DNA from: Pelargonium nanum
Taxonomy: Eukaryota; Streptophyta; Magnoliopsida; Geraniales; Geraniaceae
DNA: 64,000 bases
Assembly (NCBI GenBank): GCA_036897485.1
Contig: JAYMTF010000026.1
Span: 1-64,000 of the forward strand
Direction: 5' to 3'
Every line of letters starts with the position of its first letter. The first letter of the stretch is position 1. Of this stretch, positions 50,701-62,365 are shown piece by piece. The position numbers were made by a program, and so were the translations under genes. The notes under the pieces are model-generated. The model saw only the letters and a program-made list of their open reading frames with translations. It was not told the origin of the DNA and did not search any database.

Positions 50701-53700
50701 AATCCTTTCTATTTATATTATAGGGTAAAAACCTCCATTGGTTATGAGTGCTCTTTACTTTATACCGGAGATCCGTAAACAAAAAGCTTTTAATAAATTA
50801 CTTTTTGTATCTTGTTAAAACTGATATTCAGTATTTCTACTATTTTATATACTTTACTCTAGTTCCTGGAAGCTCCTAATCAATAATACTTTCATTTTCC
50901 TGTCTTTATTAATACCCAAGTTTACCTAAAAGCATAAATTCAAATAGAATGAAGAAAACCCAACCTTATTTGTTTGTTATTGACTTTAAAAAGAAAAGAA
51001 ACTTCAATTTTAAGCTTTAATTTAATATAGTAGATTCGTTAATAACAAATAGGGGAGTCCCTTCTACTAAGACTTTAAACAGGAACTTTAGGGGGTTCCT
51101 GGCTTAGCCCTTACTTAGCCTAGTAAATCAGCGATATAGAAGCAGACCTTAAATAAAGGGTCCATGTAGAACTTTAAAGGGGACAACTTAAGGGATTCCT
51201 TTCATTATAAGATATAACCTTAGTTTAGTAGGGTAAATTATACTTGTACAAAGTAGGCTTATAAGTCCTTTTTAACAAAAACCTGTAATAGTAAAAACTT
51301 GATAACGAACATCCATGGCGGTAAGAATCTATCTTTTATTATATTTTTCTGCACAGGATTGTCAGAGATACCATACTCTACTCTATCTGTCATTGGGTTG
51401 CTTGTTTGGCTTTTTAAGTAGTAACACGAGAATACAGATATTACAAAACCCATTGTACCCTTTTACTTTACCCCTATTCGGTGATCCTTATTAAGATCCT
51501 TCTTTGGTTGCTTCTTTATGCAGGAAGATAGATAGCTTTTGAACTTACATTTTTAATGTATACTAGATATACAGGACTTAAAGAATACTTTTGTCTTAAA
51601 AAGGGGGAACCCTCCTTAAAGATTAAGTTTTAGAATAATAAGCACGCGATAAAGATATCAATATGTAGTAGGTACGTAGATAATGCCCCCTTTAGCCAAG
51701 AGAAAGGGATGCAATTTTTGTTTTAGTGAGATTTGATAGATAGCTTACAAGAATCCTTGTTCTAGGAAGTGTCCATTTACAACAATAATGAAAGGTTAAC
51801 CAAGGTACTTCTTTATAGCAGCAAATTTTCACAAGCAGGAGTCTTTAGCGGGTCCTCTATATATTGAGAACAGGGAGGTATCAAAGCGCGGGCTTTTTAG
51901 AGTTGTTGGTGAGTCTATCCTCAAGAATCAGATTTATCAGTCAAGAGAAAAGCTTTATCTTACAAAGCATTATAGGATCCATATATTTAGGAACTCCATT
52001 ACTAAATTAATCTAAGAGACCCGGAGTCTATAAGCTAGTACTTCTAAAATATACAAGGAAATCTTATAACAGATATCTATAATCCGAAAGCATGCAAAAA
52101 CAAACCTGTAGCAATACAGGCAATACCCCCTTACAAGACTTTCTATTTATTAGAAGACGCTTACAAAAAAAGACAAGAATAACTACAATTTAGTGACTTT
52201 ATAGACTATGATTTTAGAGGAATACTTATAATTACCACCCTTAGTAATCCAGAAGTTCAGAGTTCTATATTTAATCATTCAAAAAATGTTACTTTAGTAA
52301 AATGGGAACTATCTGGGTACACAGATTTAAGAAATCTGGAGGCTTTGACCCTATAAATTATACTTTATTTCTATTAATTAATTTAGTTCTTTAGTAGTCT
52401 TAGATCTAGACAAAGTTGAGAGGGAAGTGCTTCAAAGAAACGTAACTCGACTGGCAAACAAAGAGCTCTGTCTCTAACCGGGCACTCTAGTACCAAAAAT
52501 CCAAATTTAACAGATAGAGTGTTCTAACCTAAAAAGGAAGGGCAACACATTCTTAGGTATGATTGATTGGGCTTTTAGCTTTAATTCAGTATATTAGTAA
52601 ACCCCGGCAGTTAAGAAGTTAAACCTCAGGAGTTTATTCTCATAAAGAAAACGCCACTAAGCGAATTTCAACTATTATATACTGAAAAATCCGATAAGGA
52701 CTAAAAAGATATGGTCCAAAACCGCGGGTTGTCAAGGTGTTGTAACTCCCCTATTATAAAAAAGTCCAGATATTATCCATAAAGGATATTGTCTAAGGAA
52801 GCTCTAGGACTACCCCTTTAATTTACTTACATACCTGCCAAAAAGACTTTAGAGATACCTTGACTTACATGAATCAACCTAACTGTTTTAAGGAAAGAGT
52901 AACAAATAAAAAATATAAATCCAATTTATATTAAAACTAATATAGTAAAGTATGAAGGGAATAATAGAGTATCCGGGTTTCCAGTGGGTTAATTTCTATT
53001 ATTTACAGGTTTTGCTTCTACAAGAGATAGGGAGGACATTTCCTCTTCGTTTCGTCAAGGTCAAGGTATAGAGGTTAGCTTAGCTGGGGAGGTTTCGAGT
53101 ATATGTAAGTAGTCAGTCACAAAGAGCTTCAAAGGTATCCACACTTTGTGAGGGGCTTTACCTACATACCAGGATCTCACTCATATTTTAGAAGGACTAC
53201 TTGTAGGAATTTATATGTGTAAAACTTCTTAACTGCCGGGATTTGCTAGTATTGACTTTTTCCAAGGTAAGCTTCGTTCTTTTAGTCTATAAGTAGGTTA
53301 ATCAAAGTAACAGGGGCTTCTAACAGGTTATAGCTCTAGGTCTAGGTATTAAGACAGCAGGTAAGAGTATGAGGGCTAGTAAGATAGAGAGAGTAAGACT
53401 AAGAAAGGAAGATATTACAAAAAGAAACAAAGAGCAAAAGGAGTCTTTTAAAGTTAAAGTCAAAAAAGGCACTTCTAATTAAAAGTATAGCAGTTTCCGC
53501 TTCAATCAATCCGTAACGACAGTAGAATATAGAGTTATAGTAGGAAAAATCTTAACCCGAAGAGGTCTTATTTCTCCAAATTTATAGTTCTGCATTCTAA
53601 ACTTTCATCTGTTAAACACCTAGGAATGCTATAGAAGTTTCTTGACTTACTTCCAAAAATCGTAGGACAATCTCTTACCAACAAAACCTAGACTACTCTC

Positions 53701-55632
53701 CTACAAAGACCTTGGAACTCTCCGGTCTCAACTAACAAATGAATTTGCCTGGCTAGTTGTACTTGGTTATATAAAATTCCTTGTTAAAAGTACAAAAGCA
53801 GCAAAGGCTTTCGGAGTTTGATTTCCTATATGTTTCATTATTTACTTTCTTCCGGCTAGCTTGTAGAAAATCCCTATATATCTGAAGAGGGAAGCGTGGG
53901 CATAGGTTATAGGATTTCCTTTAGACTTTAGAATCTTTCCTACTTACTAAAAGAAAGGGGCGTAGGTCTCATTTAAACTTATAATATAGACAGGAAAGGC
54001 AGAATACTTAAGGAATGAGTTTCAGTATACGATCAAGGTCCAGAAAACCCTTCTTATTTCTTATTTAGGTAAGGAATAAAAAGACTATTTGACACATTTA
54101 TAGTAAAGACTTTCAAAAAACTACAGATAACGGGGAAACTGGATTCTCTACTTATTCCTTCCCGAAAAGCATGAGGATTCCTGTAAAAAACTTAGTTTAT
54201 AACAACCTTGCTCAGTGAAAGTACTTACAATTTCCATAAACACCTGAAAATACTAGAGACTCTTTAACTAAAACGGAAATCCCAGACTAAGGAAATCTCC
54301 CCTTTGCATTCTATAATGCCTATATGCTCTATTCTAGACTAGTAGGCTATCCTTGATAGAAAAAAGAAGGACCTTCTATTGAAGGGACTTAATAACATTA
54401 GTAAAAGACTTTTAAGTACGAAATACCCTTAATAGCCCTACTGTAATACCTAAGAAGTAAACTACCTTATCTTAACTATACTTGTTTTCTGTATCCTGAT
54501 AGCTTTCTTTGGCTTCTTAGTAATCCCCCTAGCTATACCTTGTACTTGGAAACCTATAAACAAAGGAGTACAAAAGTAATTTAACTTAAACTGAAAACTC
54601 TTACAAAAAATGATTAACAGAATCAGGAAGAAAATACTAAATCTCTTACTTATGAGTGAGTGCCCCTCTTAGATTTCCCTAGATTGTAGACCTGTTTTAC
54701 TTACTCGTCCTTAACCCGGAAGCTACTAATCAGATATACTTTTTATTTCCCTGTCTTTAACTAGAACGAGAATATGAAAGCACTAGAGAACAACAGAGAC
54801 ACTCCCAAGCCCTCTTATATATTCTATTTCTTACTAGAAGCTCTATAAATTAATTTACTGTCTTTAAAAACCTGTTTTAGACTATAAACCCCTAAATAAA
54901 TTCCAATAAATAGAAGGAAACTCCTCCTAGAAATTTATTAGTTAAAAACTCTTTAAAGCACTTCCTATTTACATTCTTAAGCTGCCTTATGGACTAGGAA
55001 ACATAGCTCTCTTACTCTTATCCTATATACCTATAACTACCTGTTACACTCTAATAAAGAAAGACAATAGATATAATACTACAATAGGTAATATACTTCT
55101 TTCTAATAATCCCAGGAATGGCGATAGAATACAATAAGCCCAGGCTGCAATAGGACCCCATATGAGGAGTAGTCTAGCTACTAAGACAGTAGTTCTAACC
55201 CCATACTATATAAGAAAGCCTTTCTTTCGGCAAGACTTCTCTAACTATTCTGAACCTACTTTACGGAAACATAGGAGCTAACTAAAGAGTACCCGAGACT
55301 CATAGGAGTAAATGCTTCCCTTTTATACTTTCCCTCTTAAAAACAGAATACGGAAAAGTGATCCCTAGTACGGAAATCGAAGGACCCAGTTTACTTAGAA
55401 ATTGAAAACTAAAAAGTGTACACCCGATTGATATCAATTTTAGAAGCGCGGATTTGTATTTCCTAATTGCACAAGCTTCATTTAAGTACTTTAACTACGT
55501 AGTAGCTAGTAGAAAGCACTCTTTTCTATCTAATTCTAAATTAGCTCCTGCGCTAAAAAGAGAAACTCTAGTCTACTTAGAAATAAGATAGAAATATAAT
55601 TTCAGATATCACCAATTCTCTGAGTACTAAAA
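47768..55632. other. gene-free AT-rich block
   Basis: No gene. A 69-codon ORF opened by TTG at 49057-49266 (+) encodes a basic, unrecognised peptide and ends 63 bases before the long hairpin listed separately. A second ORF of 64 codons lies at 51259-51453 (-). The patch 53020-53430 is purine-richer (ggtaagagtatgagggctag, gatagagagagtaagacta) and again resembles plant mitochondrial spacer. Confidence 0.5.
49330..49383. repeat. perfect inverted repeat, 15-bp arms, 24-nt loop
   Basis: ctccgtaagtaactt (49330-49344) and its exact complement aagttacttacggag (49369-49383) surround a 24-base AT-rich loop. At ~33% GC a 15-bp perfect inverted repeat at such short distance is expected far less than once in 64 kb. 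It could fold in DNA or RNA as a strong stem-loop. In plant organelles such stem-loops often sit at mRNA 3' ends, but no gene is recognisable upstream; only a 69-codon ORF (49057-49266) lies there. It could also be a small MITE-like or foldback remnant or a recombination product. No target duplication is obvious next to the arms. Confidence 0.9.
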
Positions 55633-55704
55633 GATTTCATTTCAATCTTGGTAGAGCACTGCGTCAAATAGGCGGGTGTCATTGGTTCAAGCCGTATAGA
55701 AACA
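55633..55704 (+). ncRNA. tRNA-like relic
   Basis: CTTGGTAGAGCA gives the 3' half of a D-arm. The anticodon arm CTGCG-TCAAATA-GGCGG pairs 4 of 5 (one wobble), though C replaces the invariant T33. The variable loop is GTGTC. The T-arm ATTGG-TTCAAGC-CGTAT has a near-consensus loop and pairs 3 of 5. The 5' half of the D-stem is degraded, and the acceptor stem is not convincing. The layout GCTTGGTAG...GTCA-GGTTCAA is reminiscent of organellar tRNA-Pro. The stretch gtgtcattggttcaagcc nearly repeats that of the relic at 24127-24145. Confidence 0.4.
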
Positions 55705-58700
55705 TACTAGTTTAGTAGATTAAACGAGTTTTTTCCTTTACCTTAATGTTTTCGAACTCTGAGAATTTAATCAATCCTTAGTATTAGGCCGAAAGTTTTA
55801 TAAGTAAAACAAGAGTTAAGGCTAGCCAATGAAATTTTATAGGGTTGATCAGGTATGCAAAAACTGTACTATTTAGGACACCTTATCCTTTGCTTTGAAA
55901 TCAAGATTATAGTTATAGTATAGGTTCTATAAGAAATTGAAAAAGAAAAAAATAATAACACAAGAGACTAGTTAAAGTCGTATTGCTATGAGATTTCATA
56001 TAAATATAACTTTGGATTGTGCGTATTTAGCTAACAAGCTCCGCACGAGTACGCTATCCTGGGATACTAATGAGGAATTAACTACTAAAATGCGTTTTGC
56101 CAAATATAACCTGTAGGGATCCCCGAGGTTTTTAGGACTCTATCTTACTGAATAAAGAGAGGCTAATTCTTTGTCTAGAGCTATGCCGGGTGCTGTTATT
56201 AGAACGGATTCCTAAGGAAAATTTGTGGTTTGTATAATCATGTATAATATAAGAATCTCTCATTAAGCTTATAGAAAGCTATAGTTTTCAGAGTTTCGTA
56301 AATTAGACCCTCCCTGTCCCTTACCCGTTATAAACAATCAAAATTAGGGAATCCTGGAGCTTGCGAAATAGGCCTCTCGTCTTTGTAACAAAGTCTTGGG
56401 TATCGTTTTGAATGATATCCTGGTGGGATGTTATTAAGCGATTTAGGCAAGTGAATCACTTAGTAATATATTTTCGAAACGGAAAGTTATAGATCTTCAC
56501 CTGGGTACTATAAACGTTAGGAAGGCTGTTACTATTTGTATTCACTTGGTTGAAATTTTGATTACCAGTAAACTAGAGTACAATCTAAAGCGTTGTTGCA
56601 GGTTCAATTCGATAAGGTTTTACCAGGGCTTCTTTTATAGTTCAGAAGAAGTGGAGGAAATGCCAATCCTCGTAAATTTTAGATTAAAACAAAACGACCT
56701 AAAGGCTTTTAGGACAAATACCAGACTTGTGGATGACTTGAGCATTTCTTAGTCTTGTAACATTAAAAGAATTCATAAACAAGATTCACAAATAGACTGG
56801 GTTTTTACTAGAAAGCTCTTGTAGTCTGATTCCGGAAATCCTGGGAAAGTTAAGTTAATATAAAATCTTGTAATTAGACCTTATACTATATATTTCTTTA
56901 ATTCGAGTGCAAATACTAGATTAAAAAAATATATGCAACAAACTTTCAACATCGCGGGACTGTTAGTATCAAACTGGGATACCAAGCTAAGTCAACAGGT
57001 TTTCGTTTAACTAATCTCAAAATCTTGAATATAAAATTCAAAAGAAAAAGTAGTAATTAATTATATAATTAAGGAAGTTTACTAAAGAGCCCGCCGTTTG
57101 AGAGACTACCTAACCCTAAAAACGGGAGTCCCCACGTGGAAGCGCAATTCCGATATAGAAAGGACATAGCAATTGCAGAAGACACAGCTACTCCTTAATT
57201 ATGTAAAATTTTACTTAACTATTTAATAGTCTCTTTTCTCCTATTGTTATTGTATGGGTGATATAATTATAAAATAGCATCAATTTTATAATTAGTAAAT
57301 CCTAATTTCGAGAATTAAGTATACAAGTGTTTGTTATCGTTAACCTCTATTTTCATTGTTGGACCTGAACTATGTGAATTGCCTTTTCGATTATAAGGAA
57401 TACATCTTAATAAAATGAGTACTTATTTACTAGTTTCGAAAACTTTAGTTAAATGCTCCTCCGGTTTTGTTAAGGCAAAGTCTTTCCCGGTCAAACGTGA
57501 GTGCGGTTAAGTAATAATGAGAAGACAAGTGTCTGGTAAACTCTAAAAACAGATAAGGGTGTAACGGACTAAAGGGAACCCGCTAGATCAATACTTTATT
57601 TATTCTAGAGCTATCCCAGTAAGATAAAGAGTCCGAAATTAATGGTAAAATGAAGGGCAATTCATATAGGGTGTCTAATTTTATTCGTTGAGTCGAAAGT
57701 GATTCTTCTCGGGGACAAAAATGACTCCCCTCTATCTCATTTAAAATATTACTGTTGAAGCTGCCAAATCCTCGTGAACCTTTTAAAACAGAGAATAAAA
57801 GAGACCCCCCTCTTACTTAAAAAAACTCTGCTTTGACAAGGAAATCTCAAGACTCAAAGAACTCCTTGATAGGAACGTTTACAGTTTGCTCAATAAAAAC
57901 ACGAAATACCAACCCTTTATTGTAAGGACAGGCCACACTTTTGTGGTATAAACAGGGAAGTCTTTTGCAGTGGGTCCAAAATTCTACTAAATATAGCCTA
58001 ACAAGGCTTTCTAAGTTGCTTGCCTTTCTACTGAAGATATGAAAAAAAGGGGGTTAACCCGGGTTGGTTTTGAAATCAAAGAGTATCCTTTTACGTATAT
58101 TCTACCAGGGCGGAGGCCCATACTAACCTAATTTTTATTAATTACAGGGCTAAAAATACTGGATAAAAAGAGTCCCAAGAGAGTCTTTCAGTAAATTGGA
58201 CCTCAAGTAGGAAAGAAGGGGTACTAGGCCCTACCCCTGCTCTGAGCCCTTAAAAAAACAGAGAGTACTCTAGAAATCTCTTTAACGAAGCCTTTTTTGT
58301 AACATTTTATATAAAGTCAAGTAATCTAGCAAGTCATCAATATTTTTTGGTTTACGCTGTAGCCTACCTAATATGTTTGTTAAAAGGATAAGGAATTAAA
58401 GAGTATACCGGGGGCCCATAAAAAATTCTCCTTAAATAAAAAAAGACTGCAAGTGCACGGAAGCCTTGTATTTTCTCATACAAGTAAGGAATACAACCTA
58501 GATCTCTAAAGTTATTTGCATACCTGAATTATAACTGAGTCTTACTATTCCCTTTACCATAAAAAGAATTCTAGTAGTTATTTAGAGAATCCCTCTTTTT
58601 TTTAGTTATTGACAGGGTTTTTCGTGTAATGCTTAGAGTAAATAATATAGGGGCTGTCTATACAAATTAGTTTTTACTAAAGGGTCCTCCTGAGAAGGAC

Positions 58701-61392
58701 TGTACAAGAAAAGTAGGCTTATTTCTAAAAAACTTTAAAATATCCTCTAAAAAATAGATCTAGGGAATCAAGTAGCTACATAAGGAAAACTGCAATAAAT
58801 ATTTAAAACGTAGAAAAATCGTACGGGGTGGGTACGAGCGTATCCTTTTAAAAAGGTTAGTAGTCAGATACTTGTTTTTAGAGGGATACCTGAATTGCTT
58901 TTGAAAAGTCGTGTAGGATATAAGCTCCCTTTCTCTAAATAAGAGGGCATCCCTCGCCTCGTTAAAGTGCAATTGTTTGAGTTCCTTTCTATTTTGGAAA
59001 ATGCATGAAAGAATTCCCTTGTTAAGAGGGTCGGGTTCCAGAAGGAATATAGATGAGGGCGCTGCCTAGGATTTAGCCCCTTGTAAGCAAGTACCAGTAT
59101 AAACCGGATCATAGCCTTTTATTAATTATAAGGAAGTACCCCGTATTTTTGGGCTAGTCTATTTTTCTATACCTCATTTATAAGTTAGTTTTTCCTTGTA
59201 GAGTAAAACTCTCCTAAGTGTGTTTTTGTGGAAAAGTCAAGCAGAATTGCTTCATAGGGAGTTCCTTTTTTTAGAATCCAATACGGGAAAGTCTAATAAG
59301 AAATCCATTGATATAAACTGGAGTGGTCTAGTCATAATCAAACCAATAAGGTAAAAGAGCTTTGCCTTGTGGTAAAGTGCATTTGGAAATCTATAACCCA
59401 GTTAAAACTAAAAAGTCATCTACATATCGGGTATATCCTTATTTATAGGCTTTTAATGACTACACAAAAGAGGGTAGGCTGCCTTTTTCTACTCAATGAG
59501 TAATTCTGCAGCAAAATTGCTAGCTGCTTAGGCATAATAACTATACATATTTCAAAGAGGTATTGGGGGATATTACTAAATTTATTCATAAAGCGCCTTT
59601 TTAGATTCAAAACCAAATGTTAGCTTCCTAGAATTTCTATAACTCGGAAATACTGTAGAGCTTAGATTGACACTTTCTTAATTTACAAGAACTCAAGTCC
59701 TTTTTAATGATTAATAACTAAAATAATGTTCAGAGATAGAAACCCCTGCCAACTAAATTAATAGGAACTTGTGCCATATCTAATATTCTTAAATTCCTTT
59801 TTCCCTATAGATTAAATGTACTTTTAGATCCTTCTCAGGAGATTTTCCTAGGAACTTCTTATCTTAAAAGGAAGAACTTCAAATTAGGCCCAAAATAGAT
59901 ACTGAATCCACGTTTTTGGGGTTGTTAACGGCGCAAACTCTCTCTTCTAATTACAAACCTATCTACGACTTTCCTGGTTAGTTGAACTTTATATAAACTA
60001 GAAATAAATTTTTATTAGGACAAACTGGGTTTTCACTAAGGAGTAAGGGAAATAAAAGTCCACAATTTGCCAAGATATAATAGGAGAACCTTTGAAGAGA
60101 AAATTTCGAATACCTGTAATCCTGACTAATTAATAATTTTTTCGTTACCTGCTAGCTTCACAACCCCTTATTTCACTTTACTAGTATAGTTTATAATAGA
60201 GTCAATACTACTACTAAGTTGCATTTTATTCTAAGTGGGATCCGCAACTTACTTCATTACCGTTACCCAACAGCGTTCAAATTCAGCAAAAACAAGCATT
60301 TATTTTTAGCGTTACTACCCTATCTTTTTTATCATACTTTAGCTCTTCTCTAGCTATAAAACTAGCAACTCCATCTTGAGACGGCTTTAGATTCACTTGC
60401 TATATAGAATTAGAAAAAAAGGGAAACTCTTCCTAAAATTGACCCATCTACTCCCGGATTAATCCTGTTTAAATACTTAAAACGAAACATGGACTCTCCT
60501 TGAAATGAAATCCCTTAGCTTTTATACCATTCATTAGACTCGGAACTCGATTACCAATAATGAATCGCCTTGTTGGAAACCCTTGGCTTTAAGAGACAAA
60601 CCTTATGAAAGTAATCCTCTAGAAAAGCTTTTAGTAATATACCCTTTAATTGTCTCTTTTCCAGGGCACGTTAAAAAGGCTATATTCTTGATTAGTCAGT
60701 ATCCTGCAGGTTTAGGATTTATAGAAGTCGATAGCCAAAGCAAAATTTCTTAACTTATTTTTATTTCAATATAAAACTAAGGGCGGTCTCTAACAAGGAA
60801 TCCTTCTTTTTTTCTTTTACATTCGTCATATTTATGGGAACTTTAGAGTCAAATTTACCCTTTATAATCCTGTTTTCATCCTATGTATTATATTTTCAAG
60901 ATAGCCCTAAAGTTTGTAGAAGAAAGAGCAACCTAAAAAGTAGGGCTAAGTCTCTTCTGAAACCTTTAAATAAAGAGTTCCTTTAAGATCCCAGAAGCGT
61001 TTTTAGATTCCCCAAAATAAAGTCTATTGGTGAAGAGGTACAATTAAAGGGGAGCTCTCGTTTATCTTGTAATTTACCCATATTATTAGAAAGGGGCGCT
61101 GTCCTTACCTAGATTTGCTTACAATTTGCCATTTGAACCGTTACGCGTCGGAACAAGGAAGTTTCTGTTTAGTAAAATTCTTTTTGAATCTTTAATAATA
61201 TTTACTACCAGTACAAAATTCGTACTCTATACACTAAATATGTAAGCTCTTCCATTTGACAGTTTCACAAGGTAATCTTTAGCGATAGATGAGTAAATAC
61301 CTACTCTCAGAGATAATACATTTAATTCGATTACCTAAATTTAAGTATTTTTGTATTATTAAACTATAGTATATCTTATTATAGTGTTATAA
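55705..61392. other. gene-free AT-rich block
   Basis: No gene. The longest ORF is 58864-59112 (-), 82 codons; it overlaps 58760-58972 (-) in another frame and neither matches a family. 56546-56752 (+) is 68 codons. An A-box-like ctttgccttgtggtaaagtgc lies near 59358 without a matching B-box. Confidence 0.5.
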
Positions 61393-61465
61393 TTGTATTA
61401 TTTAAAGTCGGTTAGAGTGCAGACCCGACAATATAGATGACACAGGCTCAAGTCCTGTGATAGTA
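61393..61465 (+). ncRNA. tRNA-like relic with perfect T-arm
   Basis: GTCGGTTAGAGTGC resembles the 3' part of a D-arm. At tRNA distance comes cacagg-ctcaagt-cctgtg (61441-61459): a perfect 6-bp stem closing a 7-base loop, which is the size of a T-arm and differs from its consensus only at the first loop base. The D-stem 5' strand and the anticodon stem have decayed; the loop position reads GAC without T33. A T-arm hairpin this complete is the main reason for the call. Confidence 0.4.
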
Positions 61466-62291
61466 ATTGAAGTACTCCCTTCCGTTAGTGGTTCAATTGT
61501 ACTATTGTAGTATATCTGATTATGGCTAAAGGGTTAAGGCTGTATCTGGTAACGTAGTTTTTTTATTTTCAAAGTGTCTCTTATCCAGGATCAGAATATC
61601 AGGATTCCCTTTAGTCTAAATTCTATTTCTGGGTATACTATATACCTAAAATTACTTATTTATAGACTTTTCCTTTAAGTAGCCTACTTTATTTACTATA
61701 ATATTCTTTACTTAAGGAAGACATTTTCTAGATTCCTGAATTATTACAGAAACCAAAAATATTAATGAAAAATCTATTAAACAAAGCAACCAAACTAATG
61801 AACCGAGGATTGAAAACTTTCATAGAATACCCAATAAAGGAGTAATTCTTAGATGAAATAAGGAGTCTTGTACCCTATCTCTTACTAGGAAAACCCTGTA
61901 CTATAACGGAATTTTTGTATAAGAGAAACCCCAATTCAAAAGAAAATTAACTTAGTTAAAGAGGAACTCTGCTTTTTTTCGGTTAAAAGCTTTATGAGTA
62001 ATTGCAAATTGCAGCAGCCTTTAGAGTCCAGGAAATAAATTCTAACAAAAGGGCCCTGGAATAAGGGAATCCTTTTTTCGGCGAGTTAACCCTAAAAATG
62101 AAACTGAGTAAAATGGCGAAACGTAAGAATTTCTTGTGTAAGGGGTTATCCTTTTCTGTACCAAACCTCGGTTAGAAGAGACCAAAATAGCTTAACAATT
62201 AATGGTCAAGATGTTTACTAAAGCTTTTCTTGAGACTAGATTATTACATAGATGGGGGTTTTAAGTTACTTACCTTAGGCTTATTTATCAT
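61466..62291. other. gene-free AT-rich spacer
   Basis: Nothing recognisable; only short ORFs and scattered G-run/C-run motifs. Confidence 0.5.
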
Positions 62292-62365
62292 TAGTAATCT
62301 TACCGATTTGAACCTACGTTACACGAATTAAGAAGTCATTTGCTTTACCAAAAAGCTGTCTTTAA
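62292..62365 (-). ncRNA. tRNA-like relic
   Basis: Minus strand: AGCTTTTTGGTAAAGCA forms a perfect 4-bp D-stem (GCTT/AAGC) on a 7-base loop. ATGAC-TTCTTAA-TTCGT pairs 4 of 5 (one wobble) as an anticodon arm with T33 and CTT in the anticodon position (a lysine anticodon), provided one extra base precedes it. GTAGG-TTCAAAT-CGGTA supplies a canonical T-loop on a lost stem. The acceptor stem is gone. Two sound arms out of four: probably a decayed tRNA-like sequence. Confidence 0.4.

Noticed and set aside
52105-52120. 6-bp hairpin with a GCAA tetraloop
   Set aside because: A 6-bp stem with a fixed 4-base loop is expected many times by chance, and there is no gene context.
58760-59112. Overlapping 70- and 82-codon minus-strand ORFs
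   Set aside because: Two frames of the same stretch are open by chance, with no domain or conserved pattern.
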